Shown here: one piece after another, positions 35,772 to 48,600 of the stretch
Layout of the letters: the number at the start of each line of letters is the position of its first letter
How positions within the stretch are numbered: position 1 is the first letter of the stretch
Source: Otis tarda
Lineage: Eukaryota > Chordata > Aves > Otidiformes > Otididae
Direction of reading: 5' to 3'
NCBI GenBank assembly: GCA_026413225.1
Contig: CM048553.1
Location: forward strand, 98,058,190 to 98,122,189
DNA: 64,000 nucleotides
The notes under the pieces: model-generated
Databases searched by the model: none
Told to the model about the DNA's origin: nothing
Seen by the model: only the letters and a program-made list of their open reading frames with translations
Made by a program: the position numbers and the translations under genes

Positions 35772-38249
35772 GTGAGGGTAGCGGTACATCTTTTAGTGGT
35801 AGCAAGGCAAGTTAACCACTGCCATGCTTACAGACGGGGGGCTCTTACTGAAAAAAGGAGGTGATAGCATAGCATTTTTTTCCCTGATGAAATGTCATGG
35901 AGTTTTATTTTAATATCTCTCCCAGTATTCTACAGTTATGGTTGAGGAGACATTATTTATTTTATTCCCTTTGTCTTCAGGCACTTACAACTCTTCAGAA
36001 AATTTACCTCTGGGCTAAAAGATGTTTATAGCAAGGATCTCATATGGCTTCATTTAGAATACTGTTTTGTACCAAGAAAATCTCATAGAACCACCTGTCC
36101 TACTGCATAATATTCTTTGGCCCTTCTGTCTTACAATTTTAAATCATACTACAGTTGCAATAGTAACTTAAATTGAAAAATGATGCTGGGAAAGTACCTT
36201 CATTGCTTATGGGAAGTGGTTGAGTTTGGATCATTTGTAATGTAATACTGATGAGACTTATTGATGGATCTTTGCATTTGGAAGCTTTTCTGTGTAGTGC
36301 CTCAAATACTGAAATTCAGTACAAGCATTTGTAATCTTAAGGACTCTAAACTTCAGACCTCTTGTCTGAATTTCAGGAAGACATAATCTGGATCACGCTT
36401 GAAACTTAGTGTTACTTTTCAGCTTTGTGTATAATAGCTGCCGCCTTCTCCTTCAGTCCTTCCCATCAGTTTTATGCCATATAAAATCCTTAGATTGCAT
36501 ATTCAGCTTAGACTGAACATATGGCCCACATGTGTCACAGATGGCGCGGAGTTATGTCCCTGACACTGAAGGTGGTGAACACTCAGGGAACTCGGAAGGC
36601 TAGACGAGAGTCTAGCTGAATTGCTTATTCCCAACGTTGGAGGGGAAGAAAGCCTTACTTAATGTTGCCTGCATCATTGTGATGCTGGAAGAATATTTTC
36701 ATTGTACTGTGTTTATCTGTGGGTAAAGGGAAGACTTCACTTTATCATTCTTGTCAAATGGACTCCATTTTAGAGAGGTAAAATATAGAGGAAACTTGAC
36801 TTGCATATATAAACGCACAGACATTTCCTCAAATACACCTTCACCTTCTTCTAAAGAGTGTCTCTTCTTGGAACAGACTAAAGTAAAACTTCAGTATTAT
36901 TCTAAAAGATATTCAGATACATATACATCATAAGACTGGTTATTTTGCCTTCTCATGCAAAATTTGAACATGTAAAACCAGGAGCAGCAGGTCTTAGTTT
37001 TTTTGCGAAGGGCAGCAACAGAGGTTGAGAAAAGCTGTCCAAAGCCCAGGGCACCTGCAGGTCTGACTCAGGTGAGCCGTAGCTGCTGTGAAGCAGGAGA
37101 ATCCATCCGTGGCTGAGCTTCAGCTGTCTGAGAATTTGTCTCTCACTCTTCTCCTTTGACTATAACATCTGCCTGGCATGAACGTAGATCGGATGTGTCT
37201 GACTGAGACGGTCAATAGCTGAGGCAAAACGCTTCTAGATCCGAGCTGCTGCAATTCGCACAGTAAAAGAAGCAGTGTGGTGGTAGCTTGAATGTTGTGC
37301 TCCTCCAGGGCCAAAATTAACAACCTGTGTTCCTCTTGGGTGGCAGCCAAAATGCTGCCAAAATTATGCCAGGTGGAGACCACAAAGGAACATGGATTAT
37401 ATCCCTAGAAATGACTCCTTTTCTGCTTTAATTTCCATGCCGAGGAAATGCTTTTCTCAGCGTTGTTCTGAGTGGTGGGGATGGATATGGCTAGGAGCTG
37501 GGAGTACATTTAGTAGAACAAGAACAGAAATAGCAGTTTGGGGTTTTCTCTTTATCTCAGGAGGAAGCTAAACAGCCTTTTTAGAGAATGTGAGACTCTC
37601 AGTGGACAGAAACACAAATTGCGCAGCATAATTTAGAAGATTGCACCTTTAAATTTAGTTTGCGACACAACACTCTAAGACTTTGCAGTAGTTTTGTGAA
37701 AAGTTTTTCCTCTTTCTCATTCAACCATACTGGATAATAATGTTATTATCTACATGATGATTTTCACCCAAATGTCCGTAATTGCTTTACAGCTGTAAAC
37801 ATCAGGAGTCTCTTTGTACAGCAGCTGCAGAAAAACATGCTGAAGTTTGTTACATATTTAGGAATATATTTGAAAAGGAAAAAATCTGTGTTTGGACTCC
37901 CTTATTTGCTACAGAAGAACCAGATTCAATATTTCTCATCTTCCTTTTGTCATTTTTGAAATGTTTTCCATTCTGCTATGTCCTTTTTGTGATAATGGAC
38001 CAGACAGCACACATTATTAAAAAGGAAGGGGACACTCTAGATTATATGGTGGCATAATAATGTTCTCTGGTTTATTCTTTGTTCTATTCCTAATAATTAA
38101 TAACATTCAATTTGCTTTTTTTTTATCACTGCTAAGTACAGACCTGACATTTTTGTAAATCTGTCTATTATAATGCCAGAATTTTGTTCTTAGATGGCAA
38201 TAATAACTTCAGGACCTATCACTAATATATATGTGTGTGTAGACAGTTG

Positions 38250-38745
38250 GATTTTTCTCCATTACATTTATCTGCATTGAATTATATCAGCCCTTTTATA
38301 ACCCAGTCACTCAGTCTCGTAAGGTTTCTGCAACATTTCCATTAGCCATCTCTTTTAGCCCCCTTAGTAGCCTGATGGTACCAGAAAGTCTTTTCACCTT
38401 ACTGTTCATACCCTTTTCCAATCATTTATGAACAGACTGAAGAACAGGGCTGAACACAGACTTCTCTTGGACTCCACTGGGGACATCTCTCTGATCTGAA
38501 AAATGACTATCTATGCCCTAATGTTTCTTTTGGGTTAGCCAACCCTTTCTCCATGTGACCAGTACTTTGATGCATTTGCTTATTTAGAGTTTTTGATGAA
38601 GGCTTTTGTCAAATGCACATTTAGGCATCTCCCTAGGATCTCCCTCATCCACCTGCTTCTTTATTCCTTCAAAGGACTCCAGCAGGTTTGTGAGGCATAG
38701 ACCCCATTTGCTAAGTCACGCTGGCTCTTCCACGGCATAACATAT
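38250..38745 (-). mobile_element. Old CR1 LINE fragment, reverse-transcriptase region (antisense)
   Basis: On the + strand one reads the antisense signature of CR1-like ORF2: AACCCAGTCACTCAGT, AATCATTTATGAACAGACTGAAGAACAGGGCTGAACACAGA, CTTGGACTCCACTGGGGACATC, ATGAAGGCTTTTGTCAAATGC, AAAGGACTCCAGCAGGTTTGTGAGGCATAGA and GCTGGCTCTTCC. In the sense direction these correspond to the reverse-transcriptase core (SKAFDT-like and VPQGSVLGP-like regions), now broken by stops and indels. It belongs to an old amniote CR1 group. Both the 5' part and the 3' tail are absent. Confidence 0.78.
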
Positions 38746-41700
38746 TTATTTTGTGGGGGTTTTTCCGCTATTGTTTTGTTCTTCTGATTGCTTTTCTGCT
38801 AATATGCCTGGGAATGCTCTATAGGAACCCTTCACAAATTAGGAAACTGAAAGCTTTCCAGTCATCTGATGCCAAGCTTTTGTGTATGAGGAAGGAACCT
38901 GAACCTCTCCCCATCTTCACAGTAAACAGTAAGGCAAAAAACCCTTTTTAGTTCTTGTTGCATTTTCATCTTTTCTAAAGGCACTTTCTTACTCTTTGGG
39001 CTTGGACTGTCAGCCATTGTATTTTGTGGACAGTGCCTTCCATGTGGCTGTGGTCCTTTCATGCTACTTCAGTTGTAGCTATATTAAATAATGTTTAAAA
39101 AAATCTTAATGCAATAGTTTGTTTCCCCATTGGTTTCCCCATTGCTTCTGCCATATACACTGTACTGGGTCATGTACAACCTTCAGGAGGGATCCTTGCC
39201 CAAAGGATTTGGGATCTAAAATAATCTGAAAGATAGCAACCAGGTGTAAAATCAGTACTAATTTCCATTTTCTCTTTCCATGACTTGTAGAAGTCCCAGG
39301 GGATTTTTGGAGGGTTAAATCATCTGACTTTTCACTCAGACTACAGGGCAGAAGCACTCATGACAGCTTCTGCAGCCATGAAGCCCTGGTTATCCAGACT
39401 GTGGGGCTGGTTAGAGAGTACTGAGAGACTCTTGCATCCTATACTCCCATGTCCTTCTTAAACAGTGAGACATGTCTGGGGCCCTCACTCCAATGCAGAA
39501 GCTGGAAAGTTTATATTAAGTGTAAATCCTACTCACACATCAGAAAAATGCAGTGTTTCAGTGGAAAGCTGTTGCAAAAAGATGCTAACATAATATATTA
39601 ATAAAGTAGTTTACATATAAATAATACAACAAAAAAAGTTGTACTACTGAGTAAACATCATTCAAAGAATTCTCTTCAAATGCCATTAAAAAAAATCAGA
39701 GCACAAGGCCTTTAAGATCCTTTAAGAGAAATTTGAAATGTCAGACACAAGAAGCATAAATGCCGTAATGATGGGGAAGGGGTGTAAGAAGTACAGAACC
39801 CAGGCCTTCTGAAAGACAGAAAATACTCCCATGATGACTGAAGCAATGTTTTTGCATTTGTGTTTTGTACTATATTGTACAGGCTTATGCTTTCAGAGAC
39901 CATTCAAGAGTTAGATCTCAAAGGAAGATACTGGGAAGAGGAATGGAAATGTTACATTTATTTTTAATAACTTATTTAAAGAATTGTTTGAACCATATAT
40001 AATAGGTGTGAAAAGGGGCTCGAGAGACAGAATCGGAGAATGTCACCATCTTGCTGCTCAGATAAAGCAACTTGTGCTGTACCTGGGCTAGAAAAGTTGT
40101 TTTCATTTCTATAATGCGTACAAATCTTATCCATGCCAGCATAATTTTTACCCTCTCATTTAGAAAATATAAGGTGCTCTATTAGCAGTCAGTGTTTCCA
40201 AAGACAGATCTGCTGCCCCATCATTGCTTAGAAGTTTAAGGTTACATGAAGTAGACTCGTGTTGCGTAACTGCATTTTCATATGATTGCTTTTTTGCTCC
40301 GGATTTGCTACCGTCTTTATTCTCTACCTTTGTTTACAATAACAAGTGGTCCCCTAGTTGTTTTAAAACTGTAGGGTTTTATTATTATCTTATAAGAATA
40401 GCCTACAACAACCTGTAATCCCTTTTTATACACCTTCTTATTTATTTCCTTTATAATTGTTATATTTACTTTTTATTCATTCTAAATGTGGGTGATGCTT
40501 TTTGCCATACCCATCCAGATCCAGTTTCTTCTCCAAAGGGTCAGCTGCCAATATGTTCCAACCTAACCATAAGTTCCAGGTTGAAAGCTGACCCTAAGTT
40601 ACCATGGAAATTAGAAAATGCAATGGCAAGAAGAGAAAGATAAGAAGTGGGCAAAGAAAGAATAGAGTTGTAGTTACTCCCAGACAAAATGGAATAAAAT
40701 TTCCCTACTCACTATGGTAGGTTTTAAATTCCTGATGAGTTCTACACGATGCTTCTCAAAGATGAACTTTTCAGCCCGTTTCGTTTATATCTTACATTTT
40801 AATACTGGCATTGAATTATTGATCTTGTCAGTCATCTTAATTACGCAAGATCATGGTTGTCAATGAAAATGTGACTTTGTCAGAGGTTTTTTTTTCTGTG
40901 TATACAAAATAAGGAAGGTGCACATCGCCTTACAATAGGGTTGGAAACAGAGAGAAGAGGATGAGTGAACTCTGAAGCTGATCACTGTCTTCCAGTTGCA
41001 TTATTTTAAGGGTCCTTTCCAACCACTGAAGGATGCTGTGCAGCTGAGCAATGCAGGATGGCTGAGGTTAATATTCTGTGATAAGAAGGAAGACATGAAT
41101 AGGATAAGGAAAGAAAGCACATTTCTTTGTATCTCTCTGGGGCTTCACGCTTTCTGATCTAGTTAGAAGTGGTAAAGTTCAGTCTAGTGTTCTCTCTCCC
41201 CTGCATCCTGAAGGAGTGATCCCAGGGTGGCTTCGGTTCATGTGCTCAGCGTAGGAGCTGCTTATTGTTTTCCACACAAGGCCGTAGCTCGGGCATGTAC
41301 AGTGAGACAACCTTGGAAATCTGCAGTGGATTTTTGCATAAGCATATCAATAAGTGTCATATGATGGCATTTGACACAAATGGTTTGGTTTTCACGTTCA
41401 TGTGTTGGTTAACGGCTGCTTCAAAAATCTGCATGAACTGGGAGGAAAGGCGTGAAGTTCTAAATGCACAAAAAAGTGTAAAATTGCATGGCAGCAGTGA
41501 AAGACATTATAAAAGGCTCATGCTGTTCTAAACAGCAAGTGCTTCTAGCCCACTCTTTTCTCCCAAACCTTCTCAAAGCATCCAGCTGTGAGCCTTTTTA
41601 ATGAAAGTCTAAATTTAAAATAAAGATGTTAAATTTATGTTTTGAAATCAATTTTTAAAAGATTACATGGCCACTAAGCAATGCTGAAAACTCTTATTAT

Positions 41701-44700
41701 GTTGGGCAACTAAGAGTAGCTTCTGAACCCCTCCCAAGAGTTTTCTTCTATTTATTTATTGTTAATGCCTGCCATCCTTTTTCTGACTCTTTCCACTGCT
41801 CTTTATTATCTGTTCTTTTATGTATTTTGATCTAACTGAATTCCTATTTACCTTGCTTTTGACATTTGTGTTCATCTGTTCTAAAGTCCTGCAGACATCT
41901 TAGGTATTACAAAGTGCATATGAATAGTGTTTTTGAAGCCCTGCAGTGGCACAACAGCAGATTTATGTTTGATATCTTATTTTTTCAGACAGCCTCACGT
42001 AGACAGAATGTTTTTCCGCAGTCACCAGATCACCAAGAGACTAGCCCCAAATCTGTTTTTGTGGGAAACCTGCACACAGTGACAAAAATTTAGCAAAGTA
42101 GAGAGCTGACAAAGTGACTTCATAATTACCCATCCCTATCAGGTATGATCTGTGTATAAAAGCCATGTACTAAAAATAAGGCTTGGCCAAGCTTCCTTGG
42201 CATTTCTCTTTAGTTGTCCTAAAAGGTCACTGCTGTGGAAATGTGACTTCTCTGTCCCTAAACAATCTGATCTGTTTCTAACAATTTTTGTGATTATTTT
42301 TTAGTATTCTAAAGGTGTGTCAGCTACATCTTCAGATTGCAAAGATCATTCTGGAAGAAAAAAAATATTTTGCACAGTGGACCTTTATGAAAGCCTTTGT
42401 TCTGTGCAAAAGGGGCCAAGATAGGGTGCTGACTTGGTGCTTGGGATTTAAACACCTTTAGAGTGTCTCTGATGCCATTTTGGATTCGAGAAGGAGCTCT
42501 TTCAGCCTGTTCATGGAGTCCTGTGAGCCAGTCAACTTTAAAGGTGTGCATTTCACTGACCCAGAGGCCCCAAACATTTTTCATAGTGAGTTGTGCAGTC
42601 AGAAGCAGAGACTTGGAAAGCAAGAGGTTGCCCATGGATGGGTGCGAATTTCTTGCAGAAATCTTGTGTCTTGGAACCGTCGTCTGCAGGTCTTTTATCT
42701 GCTGGGAGAATCTGTGAAAGTCCTTTTTAAAAAAAAAATTCATATGGACAAGTGCAACTGACCTTTGAAGTAGCTACTGAGTCAATACATGGCTCTAAAT
42801 GTATTCAGAAGCTTTATTCTTCCCACTACTTAGTATAGCAAAAATAGAAACAAAGCTATCATTTGAATAATGCATGGGGGATTATAATGATATATACAAT
42901 TAAAATTTAGTATATACACTTAACTACTATAATCCTTCTTTCATACAATCATCTCCACTATTGATTAAACGAGCTACTGGGGTGTACATTTTAGTGGCAG
43001 GACCTGCGATACTCATCTGTCTTCCAGTACATACTGTGTTTTCCCATCTATGAATGTATAATGTGATACATCAGGTCCGCTTCTCTACTATCATTCTTGT
43101 AGGCTGTGATGTGGAATTATATAAAAATGATACAGTCAATATTCATGTAAGCATTAATAAAAAGTTTCCAGTTCTGTATTTATTGAGAATTTCGTACCAT
43201 TCTTATATGAGGAATAAACACCAAAGCTATGATTTCCTGTCTGAAGAGAGTCCTCCTATTTTTTTTAATACAGCTTAAAGAAGTTGTTAAGCAGTTTACC
43301 TTAATGTTTAAAGATACACCATCTATAACAGTTGATTGAAGAGCTAGTTAGAATGGTGATAAAAATATTATGTTCTTGCTGAACTTTACCTGTTTCAAGG
43401 AACAAGCAAGCAAACCTAAGCAGATTTTAGTATAGAGAGTATCCCAAAGTAACTGGAAGTTTTTGCAAAGTACTACACTGCTGTGTCATAGGTAGAGTAA
43501 TAGCAGCGCATAACGCAATTTAAGAATGAATTCTTGAGTCTCTTCCATATTTAAGACATTCCAGTGTTTACTAGTTACAAATAAGAAATAGTTGGAAAGC
43601 ATATGGCATCTGTTGCACACCGCATCGTGCATTTCAGTACCAGGAAAATTACAAGACTAAGGGAGGAGCCTGGGTATGAAAACCTTTTTTTCCCACCTAT
43701 AGCAGATGGTCAGATTTCTAATTTAAAATTTTCTTCAAGTTTTGGCATACTGCCATCTGTCTCCACAGCTGCAACAATGCAATAACTCTGTCACCTCTCT
43801 TAGAAAATGTTTCTTGAGAGTAAATTTAATGCCTAGCCAAGTGTCGAATTTACAGCTGCTGGGAGCAGAATATAATATATGAGCATTGGCCATGAGGCCC
43901 TGCTGATTTCCCTCACCTGGTTATAAGTAAGGTTGGGTTTTTATGAAATTGCTGTGAACAGCGTTAGGGAGTTGCAGGGAAGATATTCCCAGTTATTAGT
44001 TTTCACAGGCCCTTCAGTAATCCTGTGTACAAAAAATAGATTAGCAGCATCAGTGGAAATCTGGCACAAAGAGCTTGATTGAGATTATGAGAAACATTCA
44101 TAATCATTATCATTACAAGAAGACTGTTTTCTGTAAGTCTTTGTCTCAGCTCTGTCAGTGTCTATTAACATTGAAAATACCTGCAGGCGGGCAGTTGGAA
44201 TGTTAAATACCTTGCCAAGTGTTGAACCCATCTATCTGCTTAGGTATTCAATTGGAGATGGTGGCCCACCTCTGCAGAGCTGCCAAAATAGTTTTCAGAA
44301 GTAGCACTGAATGGGTACTTGTGGCATGGGAAATGCTCTACTGATTTTCTCTGGTGATGGCAAGTCAAGTTCTTCCAGGGAGAAGATGGGTATCAGGTAC
44401 TACTAACTTGAATTATATTTTAAATTCAGTTCTGGGATGGTCCTATCCCATGACCACAATCTGAATAATCAGATTTGATCTGTAGTCTCTATGTTTGCAA
44501 CAGCGTGGAGGTTATACATACAAGGAATTTACTTACTTTCAGAAATTCCTGTGTACTTTTGGCTGGTTATTCCACTTCTGTAAACTTATTTATAAGCTTT
44601 ATGACAAGTTTACAGTTTCCAGATCTTTCAAGGCTTTCAAAGCCTTTGTTACCCGTGTCACCTTTAGATGACAGGTGACTTGCTGGCATTTTTGGAAAAG

Positions 44701-45534
44701 GTCAGTTGGATACTCTGGATCCAGCGGATTTCTCCCCATGTTCAGTCAGCCTTGAGCTACACTCACCGTTGAGGCTTGCAGGAGTGGTTTCTCTTATGGT
44801 TTATCCAAGGAATGGATCAGCTCCTGGAAAACTCAGGCAACTGGAAAGAGAGAAGGGGGAAGACGAGGTGTCTCCACTAGAAAAACGGTGCTGGGTGCAC
44901 AGGGACGATGACTGCTCTGTCAGAGGAAGCTGCATGGATGAGAGCTGCTTGGCAGTGGGAGAAATTGCATCTATGTTTGATTCGAGCCCAACTTATCCTC
45001 TTACTTGTCTTTTTTCCCCCTCTATCTCACCCTCCCTAGGGCAAAACACACTCCAAAAGTGTGTTCATGCTCCTCCATCTTCCCATGTGTTGCTGCTCAA
45101 GAGCCAACCCCATGAAATGTTGTGTTTCTGAATAAAGAAGAGTTTTCCCCAGCAGGGCTATGAGACACGTTTCTGGGTTTGCATGGTGCTGTCTGCATAA
45201 AGCTCTATCGCAGAGGCACAGTTTGAATTCTGGGCAGTGATTATCAGCTTTTTGAATACAGCAAATGAGTCCTACAAGCGGCATTAATACATCAACATAG
45301 CGCTTTAGTTAGCGTTAGTGACCTTAGTCAGTTAGCATTAATTTTTCTCACTTTTAAAATGGACTGACGTGTGCTCCCTAAGTCTTTTGTATCTGCTCCG
45401 TTTTTGATGACCATAATGATTTTCTAGGTGTAGTATTGAAGACCTTTCTATTAAAAGGAAGGTGATGAGACTGAGGAAAGACAACCTTGTAGCAAAAGAA
45501 TTGTACAGGGACAAGTTGTTGTGGCATCCTGCCT
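38746..45534. other. Noncoding DNA, no gene recognised
   Basis: No exon, RNA gene or clear transposon was found. The stretch is AT-rich, particularly 39540-40480 and 42780-43400. A perfect 12-bp tandem lies at 39121-39144. A 141-codon + strand frame at 44706-45131 and a 139-codon - strand frame at 42324-42743 have no recognisable domain. Confidence 0.5.
39121..39144. repeat. Perfect 12-bp tandem duplication
   Basis: GTTTCCCCATTG occurs twice in direct succession. Confidence 0.95.
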
Positions 45535-45665
45535 TGGCCTTGTGTTGTAGCCTTGGGTAAGCCATTTTATCTCTCTACTATTCTTCCTCATACAGTGAAA
45601 TGGACATGATAATATTTAATTTTTATCACAGTTTGTATGACTTCTCTGCTTATGCTGTAAGTTGT
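45535..45665 (+). mobile_element. MIR-like SINE relic
   Basis: CCTTGGGTAAGCCATTTTATCTCTCTACTATTCTTCCTCATACAGTGAAATGGACATGATAATATTTAATTTTTATCACAGTTTGTATGA follows the core order of the ancient amniote SINE MIR (TTGGGCAAGTCACTTAACCTCTCTG...CCTCATCTGTAAAATGGGGATAATAATA...CTCACAGGGTTGTTGTGAGG). Divergence is high, as expected for an insertion older than birds. Ends are approximate. Confidence 0.68.
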
Positions 45666-48600
45666 GGACTGGCTTTTATCCATGTTTTTCAGAAGGGGGA
45701 TCTGATATTCACTGCAGCCTCTACATATTACAGTATTTCACATAGCTCTTGATGATAATGACTGGAAGTGATGATTAATGTTTAAAATTTAAGCTATTTA
45801 GAGGCCACATTTTATATTTCTGCTATCAAATCATCTTGCAGACAGTGGCATTTTCCCCTTACTGAGTGAATAATTAAGAGTAGATTAATACACTACCTGA
45901 CAATTTTTTGTCAGATATTTTCTGACACTTTTAAGGGAAAGTTTCAAATATGATGAATAAATGGTGTCTTAAAATACTTCTCCACACTGTAATTCTACAC
46001 ATTTGTCTCCAACAGACAGAAGGCCTAGTCAAGTTAATTATTATTTGCATAAAAATCAAGTCCTCAAAAAATGGCTTGTGTCCTTGATCCCCCAAGCACT
46101 TAAAGACATTCTTCATCTTATACATGATCAGTTCCATTTAGTTTATTTAAATTGCACGGATGCTCAAGGTTATGCCTCTGCCCAGGAATTTATAGGATTG
46201 ACACCTCAGATTATGTATACTAAATGGCAAGACATTATTTCAAATAGTGCTGTTCCTCATCAAAAAAGAGTTCAGTCAATACTGAACACTGAAAATATTA
46301 TTACTGAAAATATTTGGTTTGGACTGTATGTATATTTATTTCACATTTTAAAAATATTTCTAATTTTTCCCATGAAACATACCACTTTTTGGCAATCATT
46401 TATAATCTGTGTGTTATGCAGCGTATGTATAATAACCTGAGTTGCGCTGTATAATCTACATCAGTACTGTGTTAGTTTATCCCCAAAGATCTATGGAAAT
46501 GTATTGGTTTTCTATAGTGTTTTCCATTATCCTTGGGAGATTTTTTATTTAAAAAAAAAACCCCAAACTTACTGTAAAGCTCTCAAAATAAGTTCCAAGA
46601 AAATGGCTCCCAGAAGGACATTGCATCCCTAAGTGTATTAGTTGACAACCTGGGAGGCTGTTCCACAGCTGCGAACACAGTTTCCTGTGGAGCTCTGATG
46701 GATCAAGACTCTGCTGCTCCTGGAGAATATCTCTGACACTGAAACCACAAGAAGAACAAGGGAAGGGGAAGGTGGTGAGGTTAACACAGTGTTTATATTT
46801 CGCTTTGATCTCTCCATCATAAATAAAGTAGATAAAATAAAGTAAAAGAAACAGAAAGAGCCTAGGCAACTTCCATCACTTTTATTAGAGGAAAGTGTAA
46901 ATCCACATACAGAGCCCGAGTCTCTCTCCACATTAGGACTACCAGAGCGCTGAAGTAGAGTGTATGTTGACATGACCTTGACAGCTAAGAAAGTGTATGG
47001 GCTTTGTGGTAAATGGACACACGTCTGATGTGCTCAACCTTCTGCTGACTTCAGCTCTTGCATCAACAACAACAAAAATCTCATGATCAGGCCCCTTTAC
47101 TTCTTCCCTTACTATTGCCCCCAGAGGCGAAGGCTCCTTTTTCTGACAGCAGCATAGAGCTCTGAAGGCAGTGATAGCGGAGGAGAAATAACTGAAATGG
47201 TTACAGAAAGGCTTCTTCTGTGTTCTTCTTTGCATTGGAGCACTGTTCACACCAGGGCCTGTTTCTCTTCTGCTGCAGAAGAAGTTGAAGTGAGGAGCAG
47301 ACATGAGAAGGAGCTGGCCTTTTAGCTCCGTGCCTGGATAGATCCATTAGCCATCCATCCCCACCCTGTAAACAAATACTTTAATTCTGGAGGCTCAACA
47401 AGGTGTGACGCCTCTCTTCCAGTATCTTCTTAATCTGGCAAGCTGGTCCCTGGGCTAAAGCAATGCCAGGAATAGGATCAGAATTTGGCCAGTGTCATTT
47501 TGCAATTTAGAACCAACTTAAGTTTCGTGTGTCACCTACAGACCAATGAAGAAATTCCCTGTAATGTTTATGGAAGTTAATTAGTTGCTTTGGTTTTGGT
47601 TTTTACCACTGTTTTACTTTGCTCTGGCCTTCAGGTTCTTCAGGAATACAAATGCTCTGCTGTTTTGGAGTGTTTGAACAGCTTGCATTCTTCTACAGGC
47701 TTAGGGAAGTAACTGTCAAATTTACTTTATGAAGTGGACTAAAGAGTTCACCTTGGTTTGTAATCGGCATAGAAAGATTTCTTCAGGACAAAGACTCATT
47801 GGCCAAAGCTACAGCTTCCATGGGAGCAGTATGCTTGACGGCTTTGTGCTTACATAGGCAATGATGCTAGAAATCAAGTGAAACTCCCCAATTTGGGGGC
47901 CAGGGGAGAGGAAAGATATAACACCCTTAGCAAGTCACTTGGAAACATTTTGGATGTTTGACCGTCAACTCTGCAGACTGAGAGACTGAGAAAGCAGGCA
48001 TTAAGGGAACAAGGACAAATAACATTTTTGCACTGACTGTAATTGCACATGCTGCACAACTGTCAGGAATTAACAGTATAATTTATGCAAATGAAAAATT
48101 TCATAGGTGTCCCACTAGCTGAAAAGGGCTGATGAAGTGGTGTAAGAGCGCTATTTTTAAAGTTATCCTACCAGAATGCATCCATTTGTATAGACATTAG
48201 CATTCAGCAGCACAAGTTACCCAGTATCCTTGAGAGTCCATGTGTTTAGAATTGTTTACATGATCCAAGTCTGAATTTCCAAATCTCAGTATGCAATGAC
48301 CATAACAGTGCCATGAGTGGAAAACGGTCAACAATCACTGATTTGCACGTGTTTGTGAAAAGAAACACATTGCATGTATTTGTGATTTTGTCACGAGCCT
48401 TGTCCCAGTGTATGTTCCCTCAACTCCTCCAATTAGCGTGACATTGGACCCCTTCAAGCAGCTACGGATTTTTCATTAACTTGTAGGAAGCTCATTGTCC
48501 CAGGCTTCTACTGCTATCAGATTTGGCTGGAATTGCCCAGCGAGTGCAAACGTTATTGTAAGAAGCCAACAGAGACACATTTGGAGGGTCACTGCTCTTG

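Larger units (their letters stand above)
26691..38249. other. Noncoding DNA, no gene recognised
   Basis: This is an 11.5-kb stretch with no exon or RNA gene that I can identify. It is mostly AT-rich with ordinary homopolymer runs. It contains the longest non-repetitive open frame of the window (32796-33365, 189 codons, + strand). That frame starts in a hydrophobic run and shows no recognisable domain. Also present are a tiny CTATAACCAG tandem (33731-33761), a possible old amniote repeat near 34.7 kb, a perfect 10-bp hairpin at 35749-35771, and a short ATATGTGT microsatellite at 38225-38240. Confidence 0.5.

Noticed and set aside
40990..41040. AAGGGTCCTTTCCAACC, reminiscent of the CR1 3' end
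   Set aside because: Only one short word matches; there is no octamer end and no upstream CR1 landmark.
44706..45131. 141-codon plus-strand open frame
   Set aside because: Mixed low-information composition without a domain; no exon-like splice context that I could support.
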